Source: Niallia circulans (GTDB taxonomy: Bacteria; Bacillota; Bacilli; Bacillales; Cytobacillaceae). From it: DNA of 64,000 nt. Made by a program: the position numbers and the translations under genes. This document shows, piece by piece, positions 1-7,651 of this stretch; within the stretch, counting starts at the first letter, position 1; every line of letters starts with the position of its first letter. The notes under the pieces are model-generated. The model saw only the letters and a program-made list of their open reading frames with translations, searched no databases and had not been told where the DNA came from. The stretch is taken from positions 4,404,001 through 4,468,000 of the forward strand of contig NZ_CP026031.1 of the NCBI RefSeq assembly GCF_003726095.1, given 5' to 3'.

Positions 1-1
1 A

Positions 2-820
2 GCTGTTAAAGCTCCTGGATTCGGTGATCGTCGTAAAGCAATGCTAGAAGATATCGCTGTTTTAACAGGCGGTCAAGTAATTACAGAAGATCTTGGCTTA
101 GAACTTAAGACAACATCTATTGAATCATTAGGTCGCGCTGCAAAAGTAGTAATCACAAAAGAAACTACAACAATTGTAGAAGGTGCTGGTTCAACAGAAG
201 ATATCCAAGCACGTGTAAATCAAATCCGTGTTCAATTAGAAGAAACTACTTCTGAATTTGACCGTGAAAAATTACAAGAACGTCTTGCAAAACTTTCTGG
301 TGGTGTAGCAGTAGTGAAAGTTGGTGCTGCAACAGAAACAGAATTAAAAGAACGCAAACTACGTATCGAAGATGCTCTAAACTCTACTCGCGCTGCTGTG
401 GAAGAAGGTATCGTAGCAGGTGGTGGTACAGCACTTCTAAACGTATACAATAAAGTAGCTGCTATCCAAGCAGAAGGTGACGAAGCAACTGGTATCAATA
501 TCGTTCTACGCGCGATCGAAGAACCAGTTCGTCAAATCGCATTCAACGCAGGTCTAGAAGGATCCGTAATCGTTGAAAAATTGAAAAACGAACCAGTAGG
601 AACAGGATTCAACGCTGCTAACGGCGAATGGGTAAACATGATCGAAGCTGGTATCGTTGACCCAACTAAAGTTACTCGTTCTGCATTACAAAACGCAGGT
701 TCAGTAGCTGCAATGTTCTTAACTACTGAAGCTGTCGTAGCTGACAAGCCAGAGCCAGCTGGTCAAGGTGCTGCAATGCCTGACATGGGTGGCATGGGCG
801 GAATGGGCGGCATGATGTAA
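2..820 (+). CDS. groEL: Chaperonin GroEL, C-terminal half (5' end outside window)
   Basis: This is the 60-kDa chaperonin that folds cytosolic proteins in a double heptameric ring with GroES and ATP. The reading frame is open from base 2, before the first internal ATG at 41, so the gene enters from the left. The visible part contains the apical-domain motif [17 protein letters not shown], the intermediate and equatorial segment with [11 protein letters not shown], and the usual Gly-Gly-Met tail. The last codons (GGC GGC ATG ATG TAA) form part of a 32-bp sequence repeated 22.5 kb to the right, so the gene end doubles as an integration site. The element left the coding sequence intact. No terminator directly follows the stop. 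Identification is certain; only about half of the gene is visible. Confidence 0.98.
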   Translation, partial: AVKAPGFGDRRKAMLEDIAVLTGGQVITEDLGLELKTTSIESLGRAAKVVITKETTTIVEGAGSTEDIQARVNQIRVQLEETTSEFDREKLQERLAKLSGGVAVVKVGAATETELKERKLRIEDALNSTRAAVEEGIVAGGGTALLNVYNKVAAIQAEGDEATGINIVLRAIEEPVRQIAFNAGLEGSVIVEKLKNEPVGTGFNAANGEWVNMIEAGIVDPTKVTRSALQNAGSVAAMFLTTEAVVADKPEPAGQGAAMPDMGGMGGMGGMM

Positions 821-836
821 TAACCGCCTGAATCCC
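805..836 (+). repeat. attL-like core at groEL 3' end
   Basis: The core spans the last five codons of groEL and 16 bp beyond, and contains an inverted GGCGG/CCGCC pair around ATGATGTAATAA. An identical 32-bp copy lies at 23290-23321 and diverged copies at 11924-11954 and 18465-18496. An integrase remnant reading toward it starts about 80 bp to the right. This is the layout expected of a tyrosine-recombinase attL. The att role is inferred from the repeat structure. Confidence 0.88.
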
Positions 837-915
837 TTGATATTAAAGGGGTTGAGGGTTAGTTAGTGTTAAATTGCTAACTTCCATTATTTTGATACGC
901 CATACAATAAAATTT

Positions 916-1945
916 TTAGAGAAGACCTTTTGTTAGTTCACTGAACTTTTGGGAGGTCTTTTCTTCTATATTTTTGGTCATATGTGCGTAGATGTTCATC
1001 GTTGTATTAATATCTGAATGTCCTAATCGTTCTTGGATCTCTTTAACACCTGCACTAGCTTCTATAAGAAGAGACGTGTGTGTGTCTAAATCCATGTGGG
1101 GTAATGTGTTTATCTGTGTTCATCAATTTTATAAGACGTTGTAAACGGATAGCAACCTTCTTCATTACTCTTGGACATCCTGTACTTTCAGCAAAGATGA
1201 AATTCTGATCTTGATATAACATTTGATTTTTCATTTTCTGTTCTATTTGCTCTTTACGGTGAGTTTTAAATAATTTTACCAAGTCTTTATCAACCATAAT
1301 TGTACGAATCGACTTGTCTGTCTTAGGAGTTAACAATTGAAATTTGTCTATTTTATTATTTGGATTGTAGTAAGTTTTGGAAATACGAATAGTGCACTCA
1401 GTAAAGTTTATATCCGAACACTTTAAGGCTAATAATTCACCTAATCGCAAACCTGTATATGCTAATGTAGTAAACATTAAATAATCCATACTAAGCCCAT
1501 GTTTTTTAGCTATTGAGAGAAATTCTTTCAGCTCATGTAACTCAAGAAATTTTTCCTGTATCTTTTCTTGTTCAATTTCTTCCACTGTAACCTGCTTTTT
1601 AGGCATAACAAAGGAAGAAGAAGGGCTATTATGCAGCAAATCTTTTCTTATAGCATACTTAAAAATCATGTTTGCTGTAGTATGAATGCTATCAATATAG
1701 TTTCTGCTAAATTCCTTATTGAGTTTGTCAAGTTCCGTTTGATACATATGTTTAGTGATTTTCTTTATTGGGACATTTCTCCATACATCTATCAAATGTT
1801 TTATAGCGTATTTCCTAGCCTAACACTGCTGATTTTAGTCTGATGCATAATGTTCAAACCATTCATCTGTTAGTTCTTCAAATGTGATATTCGATTCAAA
1901 TAAATGTGTTCCCTTAGCAATTTCATTTTCTGTTCGACAATCGTA
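916..1945 (-). pseudogene. Tyrosine integrase of element 1, frameshifted
   Basis: This is a site-specific tyrosine recombinase of the ICE/phage (Tn916/ICEBs1-like) class, placed next to the groEL att site with its 3' end toward groEL. The main open piece (1055-1795) shows the core-binding domain and the catalytic motifs TGLRLGELLAL (Arg) and HGFRHTH (His-x-x-Arg). The rest of the C terminus, with GHSDINTTMNIYAHMTK and the nucleophile Tyr, continues in another frame down to the stop at 916-918. The break is a loss equivalent to two bases in a CA dinucleotide run near 1093. A further one-base loss (GG for GGG, near 1820) and a stop near 1841 separate the N-terminal arm-binding part (FEELTDEWFEHYASD). 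As sequenced it cannot give a full integrase. Confidence 0.87.
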
Positions 1946-2160
1946 TTCCACGACATATTTAAATAAGCAGATAGTTGTTTCGAATTCGTAAAGAAAACGT
2001 CAGCTTCTAACTCCGGTGTAGGGGTATCCCTTTTTCCATTTTCAATCTGTGAGATATAGGAAGAAGAGACGGAGGATTTTTCACTTAATTCGTTAATAGT
2101 CATTTTTTTCGCATTTCTTATACGTTTAATTTCTTCTCCAAAAAAATTATACTTGCTCAT
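1870..2160 (-). pseudogene. Mosaic remnant: Xre repressor N terminus joined to Xis-like and integrase sequence
   Basis: The open frame codes 96 residues. Residues 1-50 are a clear Xre/Cro helix-turn-helix (FGEEIKRIRNAKKMTINELSEKS and SSSYISQIENGKRDTP), of the kind found in ImmR-like ICE repressors. The frame then runs into SKQLSAYLNMSWNTIVEQ, which resembles an excisionase-type HTH_17 domain. It finally runs out of frame over the integrase N terminus (RTENEIAKGTHLFESNITF in another frame). Two deletions therefore probably fused three regulatory/recombination genes, removing the repressor effector domain and any ImmA protease gene. The HTH could still be made and bind DNA, but an intact repressor is unlikely. 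Confidence 0.7.
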
Positions 2161-2215
2161 ATGTTTACCTCACTTAATTTTATCTTCTAAGAACTACCAT
2201 AGCTTAATTTATCTT

Positions 2216-2308
2216 GGGTGTATCTGTGAGGATATAGAACTTGTAGAACAGGCTGGCTATACAGGCTTCTTATCAACAAAAAAGAAGAAAGTTAAAAATG
2301 AGTTTTAA
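2216..2308 (+). pseudogene. 3' tail of a replication-initiation-type gene
   Basis: An open stretch ends in EDIELVEQAGYTGF and a lysine-rich tail, and its stop overlaps the ATG of the DnaC-like gene. In ICEs and phages a DnaD/replication-organizer gene normally sits just upstream of a dnaC-like loader with such an overlap. Only the tail remains, so the family is inferred from position. Confidence 0.45.
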
Positions 2309-2865
2309 TTATTATTCTTTAATAAATGATTCACTAAAGCAAGCAACATTAGATAACTTTGAAGCAACTAGTGCTGAGCTAGAGAAAGCTAAACAAATAG
2401 TCTTATCCTATATCGATTCCTTTTGATAAAAAACAAAATCTTTTATTTACAGGAAACTACGGAACTGGAAAAAGTCATCTATCTGTCTCTATTACTAAAA
2501 AATTGATAGAACAAGGATATGAATGTTTGTTTTTATCACTTCCTAAGTTGTTGACAAAAATTAAGCAAACTTACAATAAGGAAGGGATAACAGAGGCAGA
2601 GTTATTACAAGTTATACAACGTGTGGATTTATTAGTGTTTGATGATATAGGAGCTGAGCAACGCACAGTATAGTCTAATTCCAAATTATTCGAAATCCTG
2701 GATGATCGTGCTGGAAAAGCAACCATTTACACAACGAATTTTAATAGTAAGGAATTAAAGAATCATGTGGGAGAACGAAACTTTTCCAGAATGATGGAGA
2801 GTACAGATGTAATTGTGATGAATGGTTCTGATTATAGAAGGAGGGAATTTATATCTGGAGAGTAA
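2298..2865 (+). pseudogene. DnaC/IstB-like helicase-loader ATPase, disrupted
   Basis: This is an AAA+ ATPase of the DnaC/DnaI loader family carried by phages and ICEs to recruit the replicative helicase. The start is the ATG overlapping the upstream tail. The N-terminal frame (NYYSLINDSLKQATLDNFEAT) stops near 2424 at a frameshift. The core then shows Walker A GNYGTGKSH, Walker B LLVFDDIGAE, the sensor-1 strand TIYTTNFN and an arginine-rich end (ERNFSRMM). An in-frame TAG at about 2671 replaces what is normally a Trp or Glu position after the Walker B strand. With a frameshift and a nonsense codon it is very likely dead. Neighbours support an ICE replication module. Confidence 0.85.
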
Positions 2866-2955
2866 TTTAGACAGTAATGATATTTGGTACAGCTAACAGT
2901 CGGTTGAAAATATGATTAAATTAGATGGTGCAGAGATTATAAAAGGAGATAAATA

Positions 2956-3153
2956 ATGAGCATGGATAAATATCTTATTGCAAATTCAACAAGAGAACAA
3001 CGAGCGAAATTTGTTGCTGATGCCTTAGCGATTAATGCTCTTGGATCTGAACCATTAACGAAAGAAAATTGGGCTTTATTGCAAACATATGTTGATGGAG
3101 AAAATGAAATTGATGAAGTGTTGCAAATAGCTATTCATAAATACAAAAAATGA
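2956..3153 (+). CDS. VbhA-like antitoxin domain protein, 65 aa
   Basis: This small helical protein resembles the VbhA antitoxin domain family: an N-terminal IANSTREQRAKFVADALAIN segment, then a PLTKENWALLQTYVDGEN repeat. VbhA-type proteins inhibit Fic AMP-transferase toxins by placing a Ser/Thr-x-x-x-Glu helix near the Fic active site. Stand-alone relatives are also frequent in Gram-positive conjugative elements without a Fic partner. No Fic motif (HPFx[D/E]GNGR) is seen nearby. A good AAAGGAGAT site precedes the ATG. It is intact although its neighbours are broken, which could reflect selection or chance. Confidence 0.7.
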   Translation: MSMDKYLIANSTREQRAKFVADALAINALGSEPLTKENWALLQTYVDGENEIDEVLQIAIHKYKK

Positions 3154-3168
3154 AGGGGTGATAAAAAA

Positions 3169-3322
3169 GTGAAAGCTGTTGTTGAATTAAAGGAGCGAGA
3201 AGCGTTTTTAAGCTATTTAGAGGATAAAACAGATGAAGTATCAAAACGAGGTTAAACAATCTGTAAAACGATTTCTGAGCGAACAGGTAACTAAATTAGA
3301 CAGTTCAGACATTATAAAGTAA
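3169..3322 (+). pseudogene. Small ICE orf, frameshifted
   Basis: A GTG start 15 bp after the antitoxin gene, behind a GGGGTGA ribosome site, opens a 28-codon frame (KAVVELKEREAFLSYLEDK) that stops at 3255. The next frame continues with charged helical sequence (EVKQSVKRFLSEQ) to a stop at 3322. This is best read as one ~50-aa gene with a +1 or -2 slip at 3242-3248. No family is recognised. Confidence 0.45.
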
Positions 3323-3336
3323 GGGAGTGATTCAAT

Positions 3337-3459
3337 ATGTGGGTAAGAGAAAGATACATGAGATACAAAAAATATAAACCATATTTATTAGGTCGATTTT
3401 TCCGAGATAGGAAAGGGTCGACCTTTTTTGTTGGGGTACTAGGGATACTAAAAATATAA
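3337..3459 (+). CDS. 40-aa basic membrane-type peptide in the conjugation cluster
   Basis: This short frame sits directly upstream of the VirB6-like gene behind an AGGGAGTG site. It codes a highly basic N terminus (MWVRERYMRYKKYKPY) followed by a hydrophobic stretch (STFFVGVLGIL). The position, 12 bp from the next start, and the composition suggest a small conjugation accessory membrane protein. It could also be the remnant of a longer gene. No family is recognised. Confidence 0.45.
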   Translation: MWVRERYMRYKKYKPYLLGRFFRDRKGSTFFVGVLGILKI

Positions 3460-3471
3460 GGAGTGAGATTT

Positions 3472-4355
3472 ATGAGAGGTTGTCTAGAAGATCTAGAAGA
3501 AATGATAATTGAAGTTTTCTTCAACATGGTAAAAGGCGCGATTGAATCATTATTAGGACATACAGCTGAAATATTTGAAAAAAGTATTGATAATGTCCAA
3601 TCGGGAATAATTGAAACACCTGAACAGTTTTCACCTAATTTAGTTGAAACGTTAAGGACTATATCAGAAACGGCAGTCATGCCTATTGCTGGTTTGATAT
3701 TAACCTATGCTTTTTGTTACGAGATTTATAATCTTGTCGTTGAAAAAAACAGAGGAAATGAATTTGATACAGGACAGATGTTTTTTCTAATATTTAAAGC
3801 AGCGATTATCATTACTTTAATTAAAATAGCTTTGATATAACACTTGCGTTCTTTGACTTAGGTCAATGGATGATTAATCAAATACCAAATGATGCATTAT
3901 CAATAACAAGTCTTTTTAAAACAACAATTGTTGATGGTTTGGAAGAAGGAAATATAGGAATGGCACTTACATTATTGGTTGTGGCGTCGATTGCTTTGAT
4001 TGTTTCACTTGTCATGGCTGGCATCATTTATCTAGTTGCATGGAGTCGTATGATTACAATAATGCTTCATATTTCAATTGCACCACTTCCATTTTCAACG
4101 CTTATGAATCGTGATTGGGTCGGGTCAATTGGTCAAACATACCTTAAACAATTAGTAGCATTAATGCTACAAGGGTTTTTTATGATAGTTTGCTTGGTTG
4201 TATATGCTGGTTTGATAGAGAAAGTAAGTATTTTAATTATTGATGAAGGTGCAACAATTTATGGATTGCTGATGATGTTAGTTTCAATGGGGGTACTTGT
4301 TTTGATGTTAACTAGAACCCACTCATTAGCTAAATCAGTTGTAGGAGTGGTTTAA
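3472..4355 (+). pseudogene. VirB6/TrbL-like conjugal transfer membrane protein, frameshifted
   Basis: This is a polytopic inner-membrane component of a Gram-positive type IV secretion (conjugation) channel. The ATG at 3472, eight bases after AAGGAGTG, is preferred over the GTG at 3463. The first piece holds an amphipathic N terminus and a membrane segment; the second piece (from 3870 in the other frame) holds several more (LTLLVVASIALIVSLVMAGI; LMLQGFFMIVCLVVYAGLIE). The frames join if one T is restored in the T-run at 3831-3833, giving ..IAFDITLAFFDLGQWMINQ.. The layout resembles VirB6/TrbL-like proteins of the CD1112 type in Firmicute ICEs. Either a real one-base deletion or a homopolymer read error explains the break. 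Confidence 0.72.
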
Positions 4356-4646
4356 ATGGTTGCATGGTTAGAGAAGAATAAAAAATTTATTATTGGTTTT
4401 TTAGCGACTCTTATAACAACGTTTTTCCTATTTATTTTTCAAAAAATAGCATTGTATAAAAACAGGTTATCTATTTAAAATTACGTTGATAATCAAGAAG
4501 TTGATAATGCTTTAATGTTCATGGTTACTATGGATATTTTAATAAAAATTATGGTTGGTGTGAGTGCAGTTTACTTCATTTTAGTTCTTTTGAAAATTGT
4601 ATTTTCAGTTTCAAAAAATAAGTTTCAGAAAGGGGGAAAAGCGTGA
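4356..4646 (+). pseudogene. Small conjugation membrane protein with internal stop
   Basis: The ATG follows the VirB6-like stop immediately and a 40-codon frame (KFIIGFLATLITTFFLFIF) ends at TAA 4476-4478. The same frame stays open afterwards (VDNALMFMVTMDILIKIMVG, then a second membrane segment) to TGA 4644-4646, overlapping the next start. It reads as one ~96-residue two-segment membrane protein with a nonsense mutation. No named family is recognised. Confidence 0.5.
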
Positions 4647-4969
4647 AGAAATTTATTTCTTTAATAGCGTTGTTACTGGTGCTTACAGCCTGTGGGAGTG
4701 GAAATGTCGGTGATAATTTGCAATCAAAAAAATGGAATGTTGTTTCAAGTAATGGCGAATCTTATACAGCCGAATTTAGTAAAGATACGGTTTCATTTCA
4801 AAAAGGTGCTTTTACTTTAGGAATGACTTATGAAATTGACGACAATACGATTACCTTAGAAAGAAAAGAAGACACTTATACTTTTGAGTTTGAAAAGGTA
4901 GGCGACGAATATAAATCTACAGCTGTAGATGATGAAACCAATAATACATCTGGTTATAAACCACAATGA
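4643..4969 (+). CDS. Small lipoprotein of element 1, 108 aa
   Basis: A GTG start overlaps the previous gene by four bases and follows AAAGGGGGAAAA. The N terminus is a lipoprotein signal (KKFISLIALLLVLTACGSG) with the cysteine of the lipobox LTAC, so the mature protein is anchored outside the membrane. The mature ~90 residues are small, polar and beta-rich (SNGESYTAEFSKDTVSFQKG; TITLERKEDTYTFEFEKV), like the lipocalin-type lipoproteins often found as ICE cargo. Surface exclusion is one possible role but nothing in the sequence shows it. Confidence 0.75.
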   Translation: MKKFISLIALLLVLTACGSGNVGDNLQSKKWNVVSSNGESYTAEFSKDTVSFQKGAFTLGMTYEIDDNTITLERKEDTYTFEFEKVGDEYKSTAVDDETNNTSGYKPQ

Positions 4970-5006
4970 ATTGTTTTTCTTCCATGACAGTTTCCTTCCT
5001 AATAAT

Positions 5007-5163
5007 TTATTTTCTACCAATTAGTAAAGCCTGAAGTCTATAATCATCTTTTGTAATATGCTCAAGAAGTGCTTTCTCAATAAAACGCTTAAACCACAAT
5101 TCTTGATTCTGATGGTAGTTCTTCGGAGTAAGTCACTTTTACAACACGGTAGTGCTTTCTCAA
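5007..5163 (-). pseudogene. Small decayed gene, unknown
   Basis: On the minus strand a TTG behind a strong GGAGGGGA site opens RKHYRVVKVTYSEELP. After a frameshift the sequence continues as ELWFKRFIEKALLEHITKDDYRLQALLIGRK to a stop at 5007. It looks like one ~50-60-residue gene with one indel. The family is not recognised. Confidence 0.4.
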
Positions 5164-6434
5164 ACTATCCCCTCCAATCTAGTTTTTTGTAAACATCTTT
5201 GACTGAAGGAGAATTATTTATACGTTAATGACCTTTTGTTGAATTTCTTAGTTCCGTATCTATATCAAGGGATAATTGAAAACCATCCACTTGTTTTGGT
5301 TGATTATCCATTGTCTTGATAATTATTTTCGTTTCATGTCCGGGAATGCGAAGTTTTTTAATTATCTTGTTCATATTTTTGTTCCTGTAAGTGGATGAAC
5401 ATATGAATGATAGCTTTTGAGATTCCAACATCTTCACAGTTAGTTAGACATTGCTTATACCAATCAGTATTTGAATTGTTTTTATTGTTCTCCACTTGGG
5501 AGTCCCTCCTTTCTAGGTTCTAGGGTTGTAATTAAATGCTTTCGGCCTCAAGCGTTAAACATCTTACTTTCAAAAAGTTGATAATATATATTTTCTTGTT
5601 TTAGATATTTATAAAATAGTTAAACCCATAGATTTTATATAAGGAAAATGTGAATGAAAACTTTTTGAATTTCTTATTAAATTGTAAATTATGTTGTTAG
5701 AGACGATACTAATTATTAAAAGTAGTTCAGTAAAATTTATTTCGAACGGTTGTAAGAATTGAGAATTTGAGCTGGCCAATAGCAAAAAAATGTTTAGGAT
5801 TATTGATATATTTAATCCTTAATCGAAATGAAGAAGATTAGTGGGGCCAAGATAATGATAAATTTTAAGTAGGTGGAAGTAATAAACATAGTCGACTGAA
5901 ATGCAACAAAGACATTAAAGAGAAAAAACCAGCACTAATTTCAGTGCTGGATTTTTCTGTTATTTATATAAAATTATAATATGAAAACCTTATGAGTATT
6001 ATCTGCATCAATAAGTCTACTTAATCCCGATCCCATTGTTGATGGCAGTCTGGACACTCCCATTTTGTAACTCTATCCTCTTCTAAACTAGAAATTCCAA
6101 TTTTTCTAGAGCCGTGAGTAGCATTCCCTCTGCCAAAACTACAAGTTGCACTTACAACATTAATATTATATTACCAAATTTATTTAAATATACAATGTAC
6201 AAAGAAACAAATGGAAGTTAAAAAGGAAAATAGAATTAATATAGTTAGCCCTAATATAAGGTAATGTAACCATCTATTAGCATATTCTTGTATAATAGAA
6301 TTAGAAGATTGTACTTATTCATCACAAGGGTGAGTGCCGAGCAAATGATTAATAAATTAGGATTATATTATAAGTGTACCAGCCTCTTTTGTAGCTTTTG
6401 CATAGTTAAACAAGGAAAAATCTTGGAGGTATAA
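5164..6434. other. Decayed intergenic stretch of element 1
   Basis: This is about 1.3 kb without a convincing intact gene. A 70-codon minus-strand frame (5225-5437) ends in VDGFQLSLDIDTELRN and may be the remnant of another small ICE gene. A minus-strand frame ending near 6020 codes a short zinc-knuckle-like tail (WECPDCHQQWDRD) but has no start codon. A hairpin lies at 5929-5950. A TATAAT at 6291-6296 is a possible -10 for the MBL operon, with no clear -35. The rest shows nothing I can interpret. Confidence 0.5.
5923..5956. terminator. Intrinsic terminator-like hairpin
   Basis: Perfect 8-bp arms CCAGCACT/AGTGCTGG enclose a 6-nt loop, with A-rich and T-rich flanks so that it could work on both strands. 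It separates the decayed conjugation module from the MBL operon. Confidence 0.7.
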
Positions 6435-7640
6435 ATGATTAAAGTTAAAATGTACCCGGCAAAAAATGGAGATTGCTTCTTAATATCTTTTGGAGATAAA
6501 AAGAAAAAACACATATTGATAGATTGCGGATATATAAATACTTACGAAAAATTTTTGAAAAAAGATTTAGTGAAAATAGCTCAAAATAATGAAAAGATAA
6601 ATTTAATGATTATTACTCATATAGATTCTGATCATATTTCAGGTGCAATAAAATTTATTGAAGATAATAATAAAAATAAATTCATTGAAATTGATGAAGT
6701 TTGGTTTAATGCATATCGTCACTTACAAAACTTTAAAAAGGGTGGATATGAATTACAAGATAATGAGAAGGATATATTAGAAAGGGAAATATCTTTAGGG
6801 AAATCGCATGTAAAACGAGCTAATCAAGATGAGATAACTAAAGATGAAATTAGTGCAAAACAAGGGTCAACTCTAGGTGCTTTGTTACTGCAGGGAAAAT
6901 ATAATTGGAATGGCAAATTTAATGGAGGGGCAGTTGTATCAGAAGACAATAATTCCATATACATAGATGATATTAGAATAAATGTACTGTCACCGGATTA
7001 CGACAAGTTATATAAATTAGAAGCATATTGGGTCAAAGAATTAAAAAAGAAAAAATGGAATTTTACTATCAACGATAATAAATTATTTGATGATGCATAT
7101 GAATATATGCAATTGATGTATGAGGATGATACTACAATAACTGTTAATGAAATTTCCAAGCAACGTCAGGAAGAAGCAATGAACTTAGAAGACTATATAG
7201 GAGTAGAATATCCTATTGATAAAAGTGTTAATAATGGTTCTTCAATCGCTATTTTAATAGAAAGTAATGAAAGAAAACTTTTGTTTTTGGCTGATGCTCA
7301 TCCAGATATTATTCTTGATAAATTGAGAGAAATAGGCCAAGAAAGTTTTGATTTAGTAAAAGTATCACATCATGGAAGTTTTAAAAATACCACTAGCGAA
7401 TTAGCTTTAAAATTGCAATCCCCGAAATATCTTTTTTCAACTAATGGTTTTAAACATCAACATCCGGATCCTCAAACCATAATGAAATTGTTAGCCGCTA
7501 ATCCAAATTGTGAAAAACAATTATATTTTAATTACAAAACAGAAACTTTTAATTTATTTAAAAGGGAGGAATTACAAAATAAATATAATTATAAACTTAT
7601 TGCGGGAAATGGCGAAGAGCCTTTAGTAATTGAACTTTAG
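6435..7640 (+). CDS. MBL-fold (ComEC/Rec2-like) metallo-hydrolase of a defence-type operon
   Basis: This 401-aa cytosolic metallo-beta-lactamase-fold protein has no signal peptide. The metal motif is HIDSDH (residues 62-67, an HxDxDH variant of HxHxDH). It is followed by LADAHPD (about 285-291), VSHHGS (310-315) and HQHP (341-344), the pattern of the ComEC/Rec2-type MBL subgroup. The ATG follows TTGGAGGT. The stop is 11 bp before the protease/STAND gene, so the two are cotranscribed. Such an MBL enzyme beside a trypsin-like/STAND protein resembles the AVAST type 1 anti-phage arrangement and related conflict systems. The substrate cannot be read from the sequence. The family call is firm and the defence role is inferred. 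Confidence 0.85.
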   Translation: MIKVKMYPAKNGDCFLISFGDKKKKHILIDCGYINTYEKFLKKDLVKIAQNNEKINLMIITHIDSDHISGAIKFIEDNNKNKFIEIDEVWFNAYRHLQNFKKGGYELQDNEKDILEREISLGKSHVKRANQDEITKDEISAKQGSTLGALLLQGKYNWNGKFNGGAVVSEDNNSIYIDDIRINVLSPDYDKLYKLEAYWVKELKKKKWNFTINDNKLFDDAYEYMQLMYEDDTTITVNEISKQRQEEAMNLEDYIGVEYPIDKSVNNGSSIAILIESNERKLLFLADAHPDIILDKLREIGQESFDLVKVSHHGSFKNTTSELALKLQSPKYLFSTNGFKHQHPDPQTIMKLLAANPNCEKQLYFNYKTETFNLFKREELQNKYNYKLIAGNGEEPLVIEL

Positions 7641-7651
7641 GAGTGATTAAT

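Noticed and set aside
6000..6180. Minus-strand small zinc-knuckle protein (WECPDCHQQWDRD end)
   Set aside because: No ATG, GTG or TTG opens the frame before an upstream stop; kept only as a note in the gap description.
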